Shown one piece after another: positions 20,658-31,443 of a stretch of 64,000 nucleotides of DNA; positions within the stretch are counted from its first letter, which is position 1; each line of letters starts with the position of its first letter. A program made the position numbers and the translations under genes. This stretch comes from Oceanobacillus polygoni (GTDB taxonomy: Bacteria; Bacillota; Bacilli; Bacillales; Amphibacillaceae): the NCBI RefSeq assembly GCF_008304605.1, contig NZ_PIJY01000010.1:1-64000 (forward strand). Direction: 5' to 3'. The notes beneath the pieces are model-generated. The model was not told the origin of the DNA. It saw nothing but the letters and a program-made list of their open reading frames with translations, and made no database searches.

Positions 20658-23540
20658 TTACTTCGTGCTAATTTTTTCTTTCTCCGCAAGCATGGCTTCC
20701 ATACGACTTGTATCACGTTCAAGAACTGTCTTCAAATATTTACCTGTATACGATATGTCCGCTTGTTCAGCAATTTCCTCTGGAGTTCCTGTTGCAATAA
20801 TCTGACCTCCGCGAGCTCCTCCCTCTGGTCCAAGGTCAATAATGTGATCAGCAGTTTTTATGACATCTAGGTTATGCTCGATAATTAAAACAGAATCACC
20901 ATTTTCTACTAACCGTTGTAAAACTACTAGGAGCCGCTTAATATCATCAACATGTAAACCAGTTGTCGGTTCGTCCAGAATGTACATTGATTTTCCGTTC
21001 GAACGCTTATGGAGCTCACTTGCCAATTTGACTCGCTGTGCTTCTCCACCTGATAACGTTGTTGCTGGCTGTCCTAACGTAACATACCCTAAACCAACAT
21101 CATAAATGGTTTGCAGCTTCCGCTTAATTTTTGGTATTGGTGCAAAGAATTCCAAAGCGTCTTCAATACGCATATTAAGCACATCTGCTATACTTTTCCC
21201 TTTATATTTCACTTCTAAGGTTTCACGATTATACCGCTTTCCATGACAAACCTCACATGGAACATAAACATCAGGCAGGAAGTGCATTTCGATTTTAATA
21301 ATGCCATCTCCTCGACATGCCTCACAACGTCCACCTTTTACATTAAAGCTAAATCGACCTTTTTTATAACCTCGAACTTTTGCCTCATTCGTTTGTGCAT
21401 AGACATCCCGGATATCATCAAACACACCTGTGTATGTTGCCGGATTAGAACGCGGTGTCCGTCCAATTGGGGATTGATCAATATCAATCACTTTATCAAT
21501 ATGCTCGATTCCTTTCATTTTACGATGTTTTCCAGGCTTATGTTTTGTTGCTTTATAAAGTGATTTGGATAGTGATTTATAGATAATTTCGTTTACAAGT
21601 GTACTCTTCCCTGATCCAGAAACCCCTGTAACAACTGTCATTAATCCAATTGGTACACTAGCAGAAACATTCTTTAAGTTATTTTCCGTTGCACCAAGCA
21701 CTTCAATCATCCGCTTATCGGCTTTACGACGCTCCATTGGCAATGGAATGAAATCCTTTCCAGATAAGTATCTGCCTGTTAAGGAGTCTGGATTCTTCAT
21801 TACATTTTCTGGTGTATCACTATCAACAATCTCGCCACCATGCTGGCCGGCACCAGGTCCAATATCAATCAACCAATCGGCTGCAAACATTGTATCCTCA
21901 TCATGCTCAACGACAATTAGCGTATTATCCATATCTCGCATTCTTTTTAGAGTTTCGATTAAGCGATCATTATCTCGTTGATGCAGCCCAATGGATGGCT
22001 CATCTAGGACATAAAGCACACCAGTAAGTGCAGAGCCAATCTGTGTCGCAAGTCGAATTCGTTGTGCTTCTCCACCGGAAAGTGTTCCTGCAGTACGTGC
22101 AAGTGTTAAATAATCCAATCCGACATTATTTAAAAATTCGAGTCTGTTATCGATCTCTTTTAAGATCATTTTAGCAATTTGCTGTTCCTTTTCCGTAAGG
22201 TCTACTTTCTTAAAGAATTCCAACGCTTCTGCAATGGAAAATTTAGTAACTTCACTAACATGTAAACCATTAATCAAAACAGCTAATGCTTCTTGCTTGA
22301 GTCGGTGTCCTTTACATTTCGGACAGTTTTTTTGAGCCATATATTTTTCAAGTGATTCACGAATAAAATCAGAAGAAGTTTCTTTATAACGCCGTGCTAC
22401 ATTAGGAATTACACCTTCAAAAAGGATATCATTATCACGTATATTACCAAATTCATTTTCATAATAAAAATGGATTTTTTCTTTTCCACTACCATATAAA
22501 ATCTTATCCATTTTATCTTCTGGAATATCTTTAACTGGTGTATCCATATCAATCTCATAATGGTTACATACGCTCTTCAAAAGCTGCGGGTAGTATTGTG
22601 AACTAATTGGCTCCCAAGGCGCAATCGCGTGTTCATTTAATGTTTTATCCCAATCTGGGATGACCAAATCAAGATCAACCTCTAATTTTGTCCCTAAACC
22701 ATCACAGCTCGTACAAGCACCAAACGGACTGTTAAAAGAAAACAGTCGGGGCTCTAATTCACCAATGGAAAATCCGCATATCGGGCATGCGTGAAGCTCA
22801 CTGAAAACAAGCTCCTCCCCATCGATAATATCAACAATGATTCTTCCTTCACCTAATCGAAGTGCAGCTTCGATGGAGTCACTTAATCGTCCAGCTACAC
22901 CTTCTTTTACAACAACTCGATCAATCACCACTTCGATCGAATGTTTTTTATTTTTTTCCAATTTGATTTCATCCGTTACTTCTCGCATCTCTTTATCGAC
23001 ACGAATACGAACATAACCTTCCTGCTTCAGCTTTTCTAATAATTTAACATGCTCCCCTTTTTTACCCGAAACGACTGGTGCAAGAATTTGTAGCTTCGTT
23101 CGTTCTGGGTATTCCAAAATTCGATCAACCATTTGTTGGACGGTTTGGGAGCTAATTTCAATCCCATGCTTTGGACAGGTTGGTCTTCCGATTCTTGCAT
23201 ATAATAAACGCAAATAATCATAAATCTCTGTTACCGTACCTACGGTTGACCTTGGGTTATTGCTAGTTGTTTTCTGATCAATTGAAATTGCAGGTGACAA
23301 CCCTTCAATGGCATCTACATCTGGTTTATCCATCTGACCAAGGAACTGTCTAGCATATGCGGAAAGTGATTCTACATAGCGTCTTTGTCCTTCTGCATAA
23401 ATGGTATCAAATGCTAATGAGGATTTCCCCGAACCGGATAAACCCGTTAAGACTACAAGCTTATTTTTAGGTATTTCAATATCAATATTTTTTAAATTAT
23501 GTGCACGTGCACCCTGAATTTTAATTGTTTTATTAAGCAT
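20658..23540 (-). CDS. uvrA: Excinuclease ABC subunit A UvrA
   Basis: UvrA is the damage-sensing ABC ATPase of nucleotide excision repair and loads UvrB. Two Walker A loops ([14 protein letters not shown] near the N-terminus and [13 protein letters not shown] near residue 640), two ABC signatures (LSGGEAQR) and zinc-finger cysteine pairs ([20 protein letters not shown]) are visible. The ATG at 23540 gives [15 protein letters not shown] and 960 residues, matching the family start; the frame to 23570 overlaps uvrB. It starts 7 bases after uvrB. Confidence 0.98.
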   Translation of the reverse strand: MLNKTIKIQGARAHNLKNIDIEIPKNKLVVLTGLSGSGKSSLAFDTIYAEGQRRYVESLSAYARQFLGQMDKPDVDAIEGLSPAISIDQKTTSNNPRSTVGTVTEIYDYLRLLYARIGRPTCPKHGIEISSQTVQQMVDRILEYPERTKLQILAPVVSGKKGEHVKLLEKLKQEGYVRIRVDKEMREVTDEIKLEKNKKHSIEVVIDRVVVKEGVAGRLSDSIEAALRLGEGRIIVDIIDGEELVFSELHACPICGFSIGELEPRLFSFNSPFGACTSCDGLGTKLEVDLDLVIPDWDKTLNEHAIAPWEPISSQYYPQLLKSVCNHYEIDMDTPVKDIPEDKMDKILYGSGKEKIHFYYENEFGNIRDNDILFEGVIPNVARRYKETSSDFIRESLEKYMAQKNCPKCKGHRLKQEALAVLINGLHVSEVTKFSIAEALEFFKKVDLTEKEQQIAKMILKEIDNRLEFLNNVGLDYLTLARTAGTLSGGEAQRIRLATQIGSALTGVLYVLDEPSIGLHQRDNDRLIETLKRMRDMDNTLIVVEHDEDTMFAADWLIDIGPGAGQHGGEIVDSDTPENVMKNPDSLTGRYLSGKDFIPLPMERRKADKRMIEVLGATENNLKNVSASVPIGLMTVVTGVSGSGKSTLVNEIIYKSLSKSLYKATKHKPGKHRKMKGIEHIDKVIDIDQSPIGRTPRSNPATYTGVFDDIRDVYAQTNEAKVRGYKKGRFSFNVKGGRCEACRGDGIIKIEMHFLPDVYVPCEVCHGKRYNRETLEVKYKGKSIADVLNMRIEDALEFFAPIPKIKRKLQTIYDVGLGYVTLGQPATTLSGGEAQRVKLASELHKRSNGKSMYILDEPTTGLHVDDIKRLLVVLQRLVENGDSVLIIEHNLDVIKTADHIIDLGPEGGARGGQIIATGTPEEIAEQADISYTGKYLKTVLERDTSRMEAMLAEKEKISTK

Positions 23541-23547
23541 GAACTGC

Positions 23548-25530
23548 TCATCCTTCCGCTTTAAGTTCAAAGATCACATCACGAAGCTCTGCCGCTTTTT
23601 CGAAATCGAGTGCTTTGGCAGCTTCTCTCATTTCTTTTTCCATTTGTTCTAATACCTTGGTTTTCTCTTTCTTTGTCAATTTCGTCAAGCTCTTTGTAGC
23701 TGTTTCATATTTTTCTTGATCTTCTGCAGCTATTGTCGCTTTTATTACATCACGAACTTCTTTACGGATTGTTTTTGGTACGATGTTATGCTTTTTATTG
23801 TATTCCATTTGGATACGACGTCGACGAGTTGTTTCATCCATCGCGACCTGCATCGAGTTTGTAATTTTGTCCGCATACATAATAACTTGGCCATTTTCAT
23901 TACGTGCAGCTCTTCCCATCGTTTGGATCAACGAACGTTCTGACCTCAAGAAGCCTTCTTTATCTGCGTCGAGAATTGCAACAAGTGAAACTTCGGGAAT
24001 ATCCAATCCTTCACGTAATAAATTTATCCCGATGAGCACATCGTATTTCCCTACACGGAGATCACGAATAATTTCAATTCGTTCCAACGTTTTAATCTCT
24101 GAATGTAAGTATGCCACTTTTATTCCAATTTCTTTCAAATAATCCGTAAGATCTTCGGACATTTTTTTCGTAAGTGTCGTAACAAGGACACGCTCATTCC
24201 GGTCTGTTCGTATGTTAATTTCTTCTATCAAATTATCGATCTGACCTTCAATCGGTCGCACTTCAATTTCAGGGTCAAGTAATCCAGTTGGTCGAATAAT
24301 TTGTTGGGTCATCACTGGATTATGCTCTAATTCATACGGACCTGGTGTTGCCGATACATAAACGAGTTGTTTTGTTTTCTCTTCAAATTCACCAAATTTC
24401 AGCGGACGGTTATCCAATGCTGATGGAAGCCTGAATCCATGATCAACAAGTACTTGTTTTCGTGCTTGGTCCCCATTGTACATTCCTCGTATTTGGGGTA
24501 GCGTTACATGTGACTCATCGATGATGACAAGAAAGTCTTTCGGAAAGAAATCAATCAATGTATATGGCGTTGCGCCCGCTTCTCTTAATGTTAAATGGCG
24601 CGAGTAATTTTCAATTCCGGAACAGAATCCCATTTCCCGCATCATTTCCAAATCATAATTCGTTCGTTGCTCCAAACGCTGTGCTTCGAGCAGCTTATTG
24701 TTATCACGTAGTTCTTTCAACCGATCTTCTAATTCTTTTTCAATATTTTTAATCGCAACTTTCATCTTTTCTTCACCAGTTACGAAGTGGGAAGCCGGAA
24801 AAATCGCTACATGTTCTCGATCACCAATAATTTCACCAGTTAGTGCATCTACCTCTCGGATTCGATCAATTTCATCTCCGAAAAATTCTACCCGGATACA
24901 ATGCTCTTCTCTTGAAGCGGGAATAATCTCCACCGAATCACCACGAACCCTGAACGTCCCACGCTGAAAATCGATATCGTTACGCGCATATTGAATATCT
25001 ACCAGATTACGGAGGAGCTGATCACGGTCCTTCTCCATCCCCATTCGTAATGAAAGCACCTGGTTACGGTATTCTTCCGGATTACCTAAACCATAAATAC
25101 AAGACACACTCGCAACAATTAACACATCATTTCTTTCAAAAAGCGCAGAGGTTGCAGAGTGACGTAATTTATCGATTTCATCATTAATGCTCGCATCTTT
25201 TTCGATAAACGTGTCTGTCGATGGCACATATGCTTCCGGCTGGTAATAATCATAATAGCTTACAAAATACTCGACAGCGTTATTTGGAAAAAACTCTTTA
25301 AATTCACTGTATAATTGTCCAGCTAATGTTTTATTATGTGCAATCACAAGGGTCGGACGATTGATTTCCTTGACAACATTGGACATTGTAAATGTTTTTC
25401 CCGTTCCTGTTGCACCAAGTAAAGTCTGATGTCGTTGCCCTGCAAGAACCTTCTCCGTAATCTCCTTGATTGCATTTGGTTGATCTCCAGCTGGTTTATA
25501 GTTGGATACAAGTTCAAATTTTTCTTCCAC
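23548..25530 (-). CDS. uvrB: Excinuclease ABC subunit B UvrB
   Basis: UvrB is the helicase-like damage-verification subunit that recruits UvrC. Walker A GATGTGKT is at residues 39-46, the DNA-gripping beta-hairpin [20 protein letters not shown] begins near residue 92, and a UVR domain closes the C-terminus ([10 protein letters not shown]). The start is a GTG at 25530 preceded by GGAGG and 8 bases; 660 residues is standard. csbA, which precedes uvrB in B. subtilis, is absent. A LexA box covers its -35, so the operon is SOS-inducible. Confidence 0.98.
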   Translation of the reverse strand: MEEKFELVSNYKPAGDQPNAIKEITEKVLAGQRHQTLLGATGTGKTFTMSNVVKEINRPTLVIAHNKTLAGQLYSEFKEFFPNNAVEYFVSYYDYYQPEAYVPSTDTFIEKDASINDEIDKLRHSATSALFERNDVLIVASVSCIYGLGNPEEYRNQVLSLRMGMEKDRDQLLRNLVDIQYARNDIDFQRGTFRVRGDSVEIIPASREEHCIRVEFFGDEIDRIREVDALTGEIIGDREHVAIFPASHFVTGEEKMKVAIKNIEKELEDRLKELRDNNKLLEAQRLEQRTNYDLEMMREMGFCSGIENYSRHLTLREAGATPYTLIDFFPKDFLVIIDESHVTLPQIRGMYNGDQARKQVLVDHGFRLPSALDNRPLKFGEFEEKTKQLVYVSATPGPYELEHNPVMTQQIIRPTGLLDPEIEVRPIEGQIDNLIEEINIRTDRNERVLVTTLTKKMSEDLTDYLKEIGIKVAYLHSEIKTLERIEIIRDLRVGKYDVLIGINLLREGLDIPEVSLVAILDADKEGFLRSERSLIQTMGRAARNENGQVIMYADKITNSMQVAMDETTRRRRIQMEYNKKHNIVPKTIRKEVRDVIKATIAAEDQEKYETATKSLTKLTKKEKTKVLEQMEKEMREAAKALDFEKAAELRDVIFELKAEG

Positions 25531-25573
25531 AGCTATTTCCTCCGTTCCGTTCTAAACCTCATTATCATATCTA

Positions 25574-25602
25574 ATTATACATTTTAACACAAAAACGAAC
25601 AA
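25574..25602 (-). promoter_or_regulatory. Sigma-A promoter of uvrBA
   Basis: Minus-strand TTGTTC (25602-25597), exactly 17 bases, TATAAT (25579-25574). Confidence 0.8.
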
Positions 25603-25609
25603 GTATTCG
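25596..25609. promoter_or_regulatory. LexA (DinR) SOS box of uvrBA
   Basis: CGAACAAGTATTCG matches the Bacillus SOS palindrome CGAAC-N4-GTTCG with one mismatch and overlaps the -35 of the uvrB promoter. Confidence 0.8.
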
Positions 25610-25740
25610 ACTCTTTATCTTTTTCATCTTATAATATACTACCCGTTCATTAATTCAAAAAATCATTGTCTTTTCATAAAATGGAACTTTATTCCAATAA
25701 TGCGTAATGAAGACAAATCCACTATTTCAAATTACCAAAA

Positions 25741-25776
25741 AGTGTGAGACGTTCATAAGAACATCTCACACTTTTA
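25741..25776 (-). terminator. Terminator downstream of minJ
   Basis: Near-perfect stem AGTGTGAGACGTTC/GAACATCTCACACT with T-rich flank, 12 bases after the minJ stop. Confidence 0.85.
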
Positions 25777-25787
25777 TTTGTTGAGGA

Positions 25788-26984
25788 TCACGAGCTCTTT
25801 CGAGACTTCTTTTGCCTGTATGGAGCGGTCGCGAATAACAAACCAAGCTCGTGGTGGTCTCCTTCATAAAAAGCACCTTGGACAAAGCGGTTTTCACCTT
25901 GATCATCCAGTACCTCCAGCTTAAAGAATGCTCCAGTTGATTGTAACGCTTTATAGAATTGATCCTCTGTTGCGATTCTTTGCCCATTCACTTTCACAAT
26001 GGTCTCACCGATAAAGATTTCTAATCGTGCAGCAGGTGTTGCTGGAATAATCCCAACAATGGTTAAACCATCTTTCAGTTGGCCAAAAAACGGTCGTCTT
26101 AATCGATCACCAACACGGTATTTATAGTTCAAAAATTCCTTTCCAATAATCGCAAGGATTACTGCGACAATCGATAAGAATGGAATAAATATACTCCCAG
26201 CAGCAATGATTAAAATTCCAATACCTAATAATGCATTGAATTTGGATATTTTTTGGACGGCATGTACTGGAAAATGCCCTTTCGCCAAGTAATCAAAACC
26301 AATTAGAAACGGGATAAGAACCATACTATAGGATTCTTCACCAATCGAAAAATATGGCCACCATGGCGCAAATGGTGTAATCAATCCATTTGGTAAAATG
26401 GCAAAGAACGGAATCAAACTTAATTTTTTTATATGATGCTGGCCAACCCATGCACCACGATCACTTAATGCAATACTTGGAAATGTTTCATTACGTTTTA
26501 TTTTTAGAATTAAAATAGATTCGACTATAATCATAATCCCCAAAAGCAATGCAATTGCTGAAAAATTAATAGTTGAAAAAAAATCTATATCCACAATAAT
26601 CGTTTGATTCTCTAATACTAGTGGTAAAATAAACAGGAGTAAAAATGTTATTCCAATGGTATAGGTCGGTGATAACAATGAAAAGCGCATTGTAAGTGAT
26701 AATACAATCGTAACAATAGCTAATAACAAAATCATTTCATAGCTAAAAACGATACCTGAACCAATTGTTATAATGGATATAACAAATCCGAAAACAAGTG
26801 ATGTTCCCAACGTGTTTTTCCACTCTGAAAACACATCAAATATTTTAACTCCGTAATCCAAGCGTTCTTGCTTAATTCGTCTATAGCCTGTGATAAATAA
26901 CAATAAAATAGTCCAGTATACCAATGGGTTGATAAAAAACCTACCGATTCCTTTTAATAACTCAATCAACCATGCTTCTGCCAA
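25788..26984 (-). CDS. minJ: Division topology protein MinJ
   Basis: MinJ bridges DivIVA and MinD at poles and septa so that the Min system blocks division there. The 398-residue protein has about eight membrane segments in the first 290 residues and a C-terminal cytoplasmic PDZ domain (about 300-380, including LTIVGIIPATPAARL and the IVKVNGQRI strand). Start is TTG at 26984 after AAGGTG. It precedes uvrBA and follows ctpB in transcription order, as yvjD (minJ) does in B. subtilis. The alternative, a generic PDZ membrane protein, is less likely given that order. Confidence 0.9.
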   Translation of the reverse strand: MAEAWLIELLKGIGRFFINPLVYWTILLLFITGYRRIKQERLDYGVKIFDVFSEWKNTLGTSLVFGFVISIITIGSGIVFSYEMILLLAIVTIVLSLTMRFSLLSPTYTIGITFLLLFILPLVLENQTIIVDIDFFSTINFSAIALLLGIMIIVESILILKIKRNETFPSIALSDRGAWVGQHHIKKLSLIPFFAILPNGLITPFAPWWPYFSIGEESYSMVLIPFLIGFDYLAKGHFPVHAVQKISKFNALLGIGILIIAAGSIFIPFLSIVAVILAIIGKEFLNYKYRVGDRLRRPFFGQLKDGLTIVGIIPATPAARLEIFIGETIVKVNGQRIATEDQFYKALQSTGAFFKLEVLDDQGENRFVQGAFYEGDHHELGLLFATAPYRQKKSRKSS

Positions 26985-27137
26985 ATTTGTTCACCTTCTT
27001 CAATATGTATTGCCTTTCTTTATATATTCGATAATTATCGACCAATCTCCTGCTTTTCTTTTTAATTGACAGAACAATACGTACATATCCAGTAAGAGGA
27101 CTAGCCTGCCAAAATTTTGTCGTTCTTATCATTAATA

Positions 27138-27171
27138 TGAAAATCCACGAGTAAAACCCGTGGACTTTTCA
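27138..27171 (-). terminator. Terminator downstream of ctpB
   Basis: Stem GAAAAGTCCACGGG / (C)TCGTGGATTTTC read on the minus strand, ending in T-rich sequence, 10 bases after ctpB. Confidence 0.75.
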
Positions 27172-27180
27172 TGCACTGTA

Positions 27181-28650
27181 TTAATATAATGCTTTCAACG
27201 CTTCTTCCATTTGTTTATCATCGTCACGGTTCCTTATTTTCTCAACAACCTGTGCTTCCAGTAATCCAGCTGTATCCTCATCAACTTCACCAGTAACTGT
27301 TAAATCATTGGCAGACTGGAATGCAGAGACCGCTTCTTCCGTTTCTTCACTATAATAACCATCGGTTCGATCTGTATCATAACCTAAACCAGATAACATC
27401 ACTTGCAGATTCGCAATTGCTTCATCTGTTTGATCGAGCTTCAAGGCTTCTTCTTCTATTTGCACTGGATGAGTGTAATAATATTCAGGTTGTTTCACCT
27501 CGATTGTTGGTTCAACCCCTGTTTCATTAATCCACTCTCCACTCGGTGACAGCCATTTGTACGTTGTTAATTTAATCGAACTTCCATCTCCTAATGGTAC
27601 AGCTTGTTGAACGGTTCCTTTTCCATAACTCGTTTCTCCAACAACATCATAATCTAATTCTTGCAATGCAACAGCTAATATCTCAGAAGCTGATGCACTA
27701 CCCTCATTTATTAAAACACTAATTGGGTATTCTTTTTTCTCCGTCAATTGTGAATGATAGGCTTCACGCTCTCCATCACCATTTTCAATTTGTATATAAG
27801 GAATATCTTTAGGGACAAATAGCGATAGAATGTCTTCTGCTACATCGAGAAGACCACCTGGGTTTCCTCTGACATCAATAATTAGCCCTTCTATTCCTTC
27901 CTCTTCCAAAGCTGTTAATTGTTCTTCAAATTCAATAGCTGTTTTCTCCGAAAAATTCGTAATTTCAATAATCCCAGTTTGTTTTCCATCCACTATTTCT
28001 GAGCTACTATATACCGTTTCCACTGGAATCTCATCACGAACAATCGTGACCGAAAATGGGTCGGAAACACCAGCACGTTGTATTTCTAATACAACCTCTG
28101 ATCCCTTTTCCCCGCGAATTTTAGCAACAGCTTCATTCAAGTTTAACCCTTCCAAGTTTTCTCCATCTACGGTTAATACTTGATCATTTGGACGCAAGCC
28201 TGCCTTTTCAGCTGGGGAATCCTTAATTGGCGCTACAATGGTAACAAGTCCGTTTACCATACTAACCTCTGCACCAATGCCTTCAAATGATGATTCGATT
28301 TGATCGGTAAACTGATTTACTGTTTCAATATCCATATAAGATGTGTGTGGATCTTCTAAGGTGGAAAGCATACCTTCAATCGCACCTTCAATTAACTGCG
28401 TATCTTCCACTTCTTCCAGGTAATTTTGTTTGATTAACGAATAGGCCTGGTTAATTTTATTTAAATTAGCCGAAGACTCTGGTGCTTCTGTCCCCTCATT
28501 TGTAGAATCATTATTCGTAATTTGATTCGCACCTTGTTCCGTCCCTGCATCTCTAGATTGTGCAAATTCAACACCTGCATAAGCACCTGCGAATCCAAGA
28601 AATAAGGCAGCGACGAAAATTAATGCAATTTGAGACTTTTTCAATTTCAT
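27181..28650 (-). CDS. ctpB: Carboxy-terminal processing protease CtpB (S41)
   Basis: A secreted, membrane-anchored S41 serine peptidase; in B. subtilis CtpB cleaves SpoIVFA during sporulation. Order of parts: N-terminal signal anchor (about 8-28), PDZ domain (about 112-195), S41 core (about 220-370) with the nucleophile in the SASAS motif (residues 318-322) and general base Lys344 in YGKGTVQ, then a peptidoglycan-binding domain (about 400-470). AGAGGTGG precedes the ATG. The extra wall-binding domain and the neighbourhood of ftsEX and an M23 hydrolase fit a role at the division or sporulation septum. Confidence 0.95.
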   Translation of the reverse strand: MKLKKSQIALIFVAALFLGFAGAYAGVEFAQSRDAGTEQGANQITNNDSTNEGTEAPESSANLNKINQAYSLIKQNYLEEVEDTQLIEGAIEGMLSTLEDPHTSYMDIETVNQFTDQIESSFEGIGAEVSMVNGLVTIVAPIKDSPAEKAGLRPNDQVLTVDGENLEGLNLNEAVAKIRGEKGSEVVLEIQRAGVSDPFSVTIVRDEIPVETVYSSSEIVDGKQTGIIEITNFSEKTAIEFEEQLTALEEEGIEGLIIDVRGNPGGLLDVAEDILSLFVPKDIPYIQIENGDGEREAYHSQLTEKKEYPISVLINEGSASASEILAVALQELDYDVVGETSYGKGTVQQAVPLGDGSSIKLTTYKWLSPSGEWINETGVEPTIEVKQPEYYYTHPVQIEEEALKLDQTDEAIANLQVMLSGLGYDTDRTDGYYSEETEEAVSAFQSANDLTVTGEVDEDTAGLLEAQVVEKIRNRDDDKQMEEALKALY

Positions 28651-28797
28651 TTTTCCACCTCTAATTTAAAATTGATGCCATGTAATAGTATATGGATCTA
28701 CCGAAAGATTTACGAATAGTATTAGCATAACATTTTATTTTGTGATTGACTATGGATTTAACCTCGGCCTAAATCTACAATCAATCTATAGATAGTA

Positions 28798-28826
28798 AAA
28801 AAGCATACCTAGCTGGTATGCTTTTA
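28798..28826 (-). terminator. Terminator downstream of the M23 hydrolase gene
   Basis: Stem AAAAGCATACC/GGTATGCTTTT with a 4-5 base loop and a T-run on the minus strand, 6 bases after the stop codon. Confidence 0.85.
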
Positions 28827-28831
28827 AAAAG

Positions 28832-30292
28832 TTAATTAAGGTAATTCATCGGATTCGCTGGATTTTTGTATCCGCCTGGGTGAACTTCGAAGTGAAGATG
28901 TACACCAGTAGATGTACCAGTTGTTCCCATAACACCAATCTGTTGTCCCTGACTAACAGTTTGTCCTGAAGAAACAGCGATGCTACTTAAATGTGCGTAT
29001 AACGTTGTATATGTTTTACCATTAATAACATGCGTAATCATAACTGTGTTTCCAAATCCGCCCAATGTTCCAGCGGTTGAAACAACACCATCTGCAGCTG
29101 CTAAAATCCGAGCATCTGCTGAACTTCTCTGTCCAAAATCAGTTCCATTATGTGGTCTTACCACATTGTGAACCGGATGCATTCGATTTGGGTTATAGGA
29201 AGAAGTTACTGGACCACTTGTCGGTCTGATGAATATTGCATTTCCACTAGGAGCTGGTGTTGGTGTGGATGCAACTGTTTCTGAACCGCCAGATGAACTT
29301 GAACCACCTGATGAACCTGAACTACTTTGGGAAGCTCTTTCTTTAGCTGCCTTCTCTTCGGCAGCTTTTTGGCGAGCTGCTTCCTCTTTAGCAAGCTGTT
29401 CTAAATTTCCCTTTTCTTGCTCATATTGTTGCTTTGCTAGTTTAATAGCTTTTTCCTGATCGTTCAGGACTTTCTGTTCATCTTCAATGCTCATTTTATA
29501 CTCTTCCAAGTCTTGATGCTCTTCTTCGAGCTGTGCCATCAATGTTTCTTTCTCTTTCATTTGATCCTTTAACTGGCCTTCTAATGCTACAAGCTCTTGT
29601 TTTTGATTTTCAAGTGATTTTTTCTGATCTTCAACTGCAACTTTTTTCACTTCTACTTCTTCTTTACTCGCTTCTACTTCTTTTTTATTTTCCTGGAGTA
29701 CTTTCTTATCAGCAGCTTGTGCTTCCATGATCGTTTTATCTGAATCCATGATTGTATTTACTGCAGATGTTCTACTAATAAAATCTCCAAAACTACTTGC
29801 ACCGAAAATAACTTCCATATATTTCATATCGCCACCATTTTGCTGAATGGTACGAAGACGTTGTTTCAATAATGCATCACGTTTTTCAATTCGATCTTCT
29901 AAAATCTCAATCTCTTCTTTTAACACTGCAATTCTCTCTGTCAATTCATTAATTTTATTCGTTAATGTTTCAATTTCATTATTTGTTTCGGTTATCTCAT
30001 TTTCTTTTTGATTAATATCATTTTGCGTAGTAGATAACTCTTCATCAATAGAATTAATTTCCTGTTCAACTGAGCTCTGCTCAGATTTATTTTTACTTAT
30101 TTTATTTTCTGTGTCCTTCTTATTACCTTCTAGATTACTTTTTTCTTCGCTCAATCCAGACTGTTCTTTTTCTAAATCATTTATTTTCTTCTCTAAATCA
30201 CCAATCGATTCCGCAGATACATGGAGCCCACTAGTTGATACTGTCATTAATGTCAAAACTCCGATAAGTATACTTGAAGCTACTTTTTTCAC
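28832..30292 (-). CDS. Coiled-coil M23 murein hydrolase / EnvC-like activator next to FtsEX
   Basis: A 486-residue exported protein: signal peptide (1-28, cleavage near VSA), a long glutamate- and lysine-rich coiled coil (about 30-310), a low-complexity Ser/Gly linker (about 318-345) and a C-terminal LytM/M23 domain. All zinc and catalytic residues of an active peptidase are present: His381 and Asp385 (HNGTD), His434 (YAHL) and His465/His467 (HLH). It is therefore probably an endopeptidase rather than a degenerate activator like E. coli EnvC. Start is a GTG after AAGGAG. It lies directly downstream of ftsE-ftsX, whose complex controls such hydrolases (CwlO in B. subtilis), so I infer FtsEX dependence. 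Confidence 0.9.
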   Translation of the reverse strand: MKKVASSILIGVLTLMTVSTSGLHVSAESIGDLEKKINDLEKEQSGLSEEKSNLEGNKKDTENKISKNKSEQSSVEQEINSIDEELSTTQNDINQKENEITETNNEIETLTNKINELTERIAVLKEEIEILEDRIEKRDALLKQRLRTIQQNGGDMKYMEVIFGASSFGDFISRTSAVNTIMDSDKTIMEAQAADKKVLQENKKEVEASKEEVEVKKVAVEDQKKSLENQKQELVALEGQLKDQMKEKETLMAQLEEEHQDLEEYKMSIEDEQKVLNDQEKAIKLAKQQYEQEKGNLEQLAKEEAARQKAAEEKAAKERASQSSSGSSGGSSSSGGSETVASTPTPAPSGNAIFIRPTSGPVTSSYNPNRMHPVHNVVRPHNGTDFGQRSSADARILAAADGVVSTAGTLGGFGNTVMITHVINGKTYTTLYAHLSSIAVSSGQTVSQGQQIGVMGTTGTSTGVHLHFEVHPGGYKNPANPMNYLN

Positions 30293-30493
30293 TCGTATTT
30301 CTCCTTCACCTAATATATTGCAAGTTCCTTCTTGCTTCTATGTAAATTCTAGTTGCCTAGGTATCCTGTGGTTTACTAACTAAATCGCTCATCCAACTCG
30401 ATGATTCAAATCGTATTTAGCTTCTATCAAGCATGCTTTATCCTCTTAATAAAAAACTCGCCCAAGATCGTACTATAGGTTGTGTTATCTGTT

Positions 30494-30533
30494 ATGTAAA
30501 AGCTCGCTCCGGTTTTAAGCCGGTTACGAGCTC
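30494..30533 (-). terminator. Terminator of ftsEX
   Basis: Nested stem GAGCTCG...CGAGCTTTT with inner CCGG pairing, read on the minus strand, 17 bases after ftsX. Confidence 0.7.
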
Positions 30534-30549
30534 ATATTCAATTTGAAGC

Positions 30550-31443
30550 TTAGACCTTTAGGAATTTACGTACACTCATGACACTTCCCCATATGCCAAT
30601 AATTGCACCGATGCCAAGTATCATTAATGATAACTGCCACGCAAATGGGTTAAATGGCAACATTTCTACGAAGCTAAATGTAATCTGGTCATTAAAGTTT
30701 GTGTATAAGTAATAGTAGCCACCTAAGATTACTGCCATTGGAACAATGGAGCCTAATACTCCAAGCAGTAGCCCTTCAATAAAGAATGGCCAGCGGATAA
30801 ATCCATTGGTTGCTCCTACAAGTTTCTGAATGCTAATTTCTGTACTTCGTGCCATAATTGTAATTTTTATCGTGTTCGAAATTAGGAAAATTGCCGTAAA
30901 TACAAGAGCGATAACTAAAGCAAGTCCTATTGTTCTTGCATACTTGTTAAACTCAAATAATTGTTCAACGACATCTTTACCGTAGTTTACTTGGTCAACA
31001 TAATTGAACTCAGCAATTTCAGAAGCTATACGCTCTGTATCTTCAGGAACGAGCGCTCTTACGATATAAACATGGTTTAAAGGGTTGTCTTGTTCAAATA
31101 AATGCCAAGCTTCGCCTTCTTCACCCATACTTACAATTAACTTTTGAAGTTCATCATCATTTGAAGAAAACGATACGGAATCGATACCTTCAATTTGTTC
31201 GATTTTGTCACCTAATTCAATAATGTCATCTTCTGTTGCTGTCAGATCAATCATCGTGTTGATTTGTACATCATCTTCAATACTCTTTGCCATCTCATTT
31301 AAGTTAAGAACCAATGCCAGGAAAACTGCCACTAAGATTAATGTTGTTGTAACGGCACCTACAGATGCAATTGTCATCCAGCCATTACGAAAAATATTTT
31401 TAAATCCTTCACGTACATGTCGTAAAAAAGTTCTAAATCTCAT
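30550..31443 (-). CDS. ftsX: Cell division protein FtsX
   Basis: FtsX is the membrane subunit of the ABC-type complex FtsEX that transmits ATP-dependent signals to cell-wall hydrolases. Four membrane segments are visible (about 22-45, 170-195, 220-245, 265-290) with a large extracellular loop between the first two. The ATG at 31443 gives 297 residues, close to B. subtilis FtsX, and has GAGGGG nine bases upstream; two in-frame ATGs further up are less well placed. It overlaps the end of ftsE by 11 bases, typical of coupled translation. Confidence 0.96.
   Translation of the reverse strand: MRFRTFLRHVREGFKNIFRNGWMTIASVGAVTTTLILVAVFLALVLNLNEMAKSIEDDVQINTMIDLTATEDDIIELGDKIEQIEGIDSVSFSSNDDELQKLIVSMGEEGEAWHLFEQDNPLNHVYIVRALVPEDTERIASEIAEFNYVDQVNYGKDVVEQLFEFNKYARTIGLALVIALVFTAIFLISNTIKITIMARSTEISIQKLVGATNGFIRWPFFIEGLLLGVLGSIVPMAVILGGYYYLYTNFNDQITFSFVEMLPFNPFAWQLSLMILGIGAIIGIWGSVMSVRKFLKV

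Noticed and set aside
29206-29394. 62-codon minus-strand frame rich in Gln, Lys and Val
   Set aside because: Alternative frame of the low-complexity linker of the M23 hydrolase.
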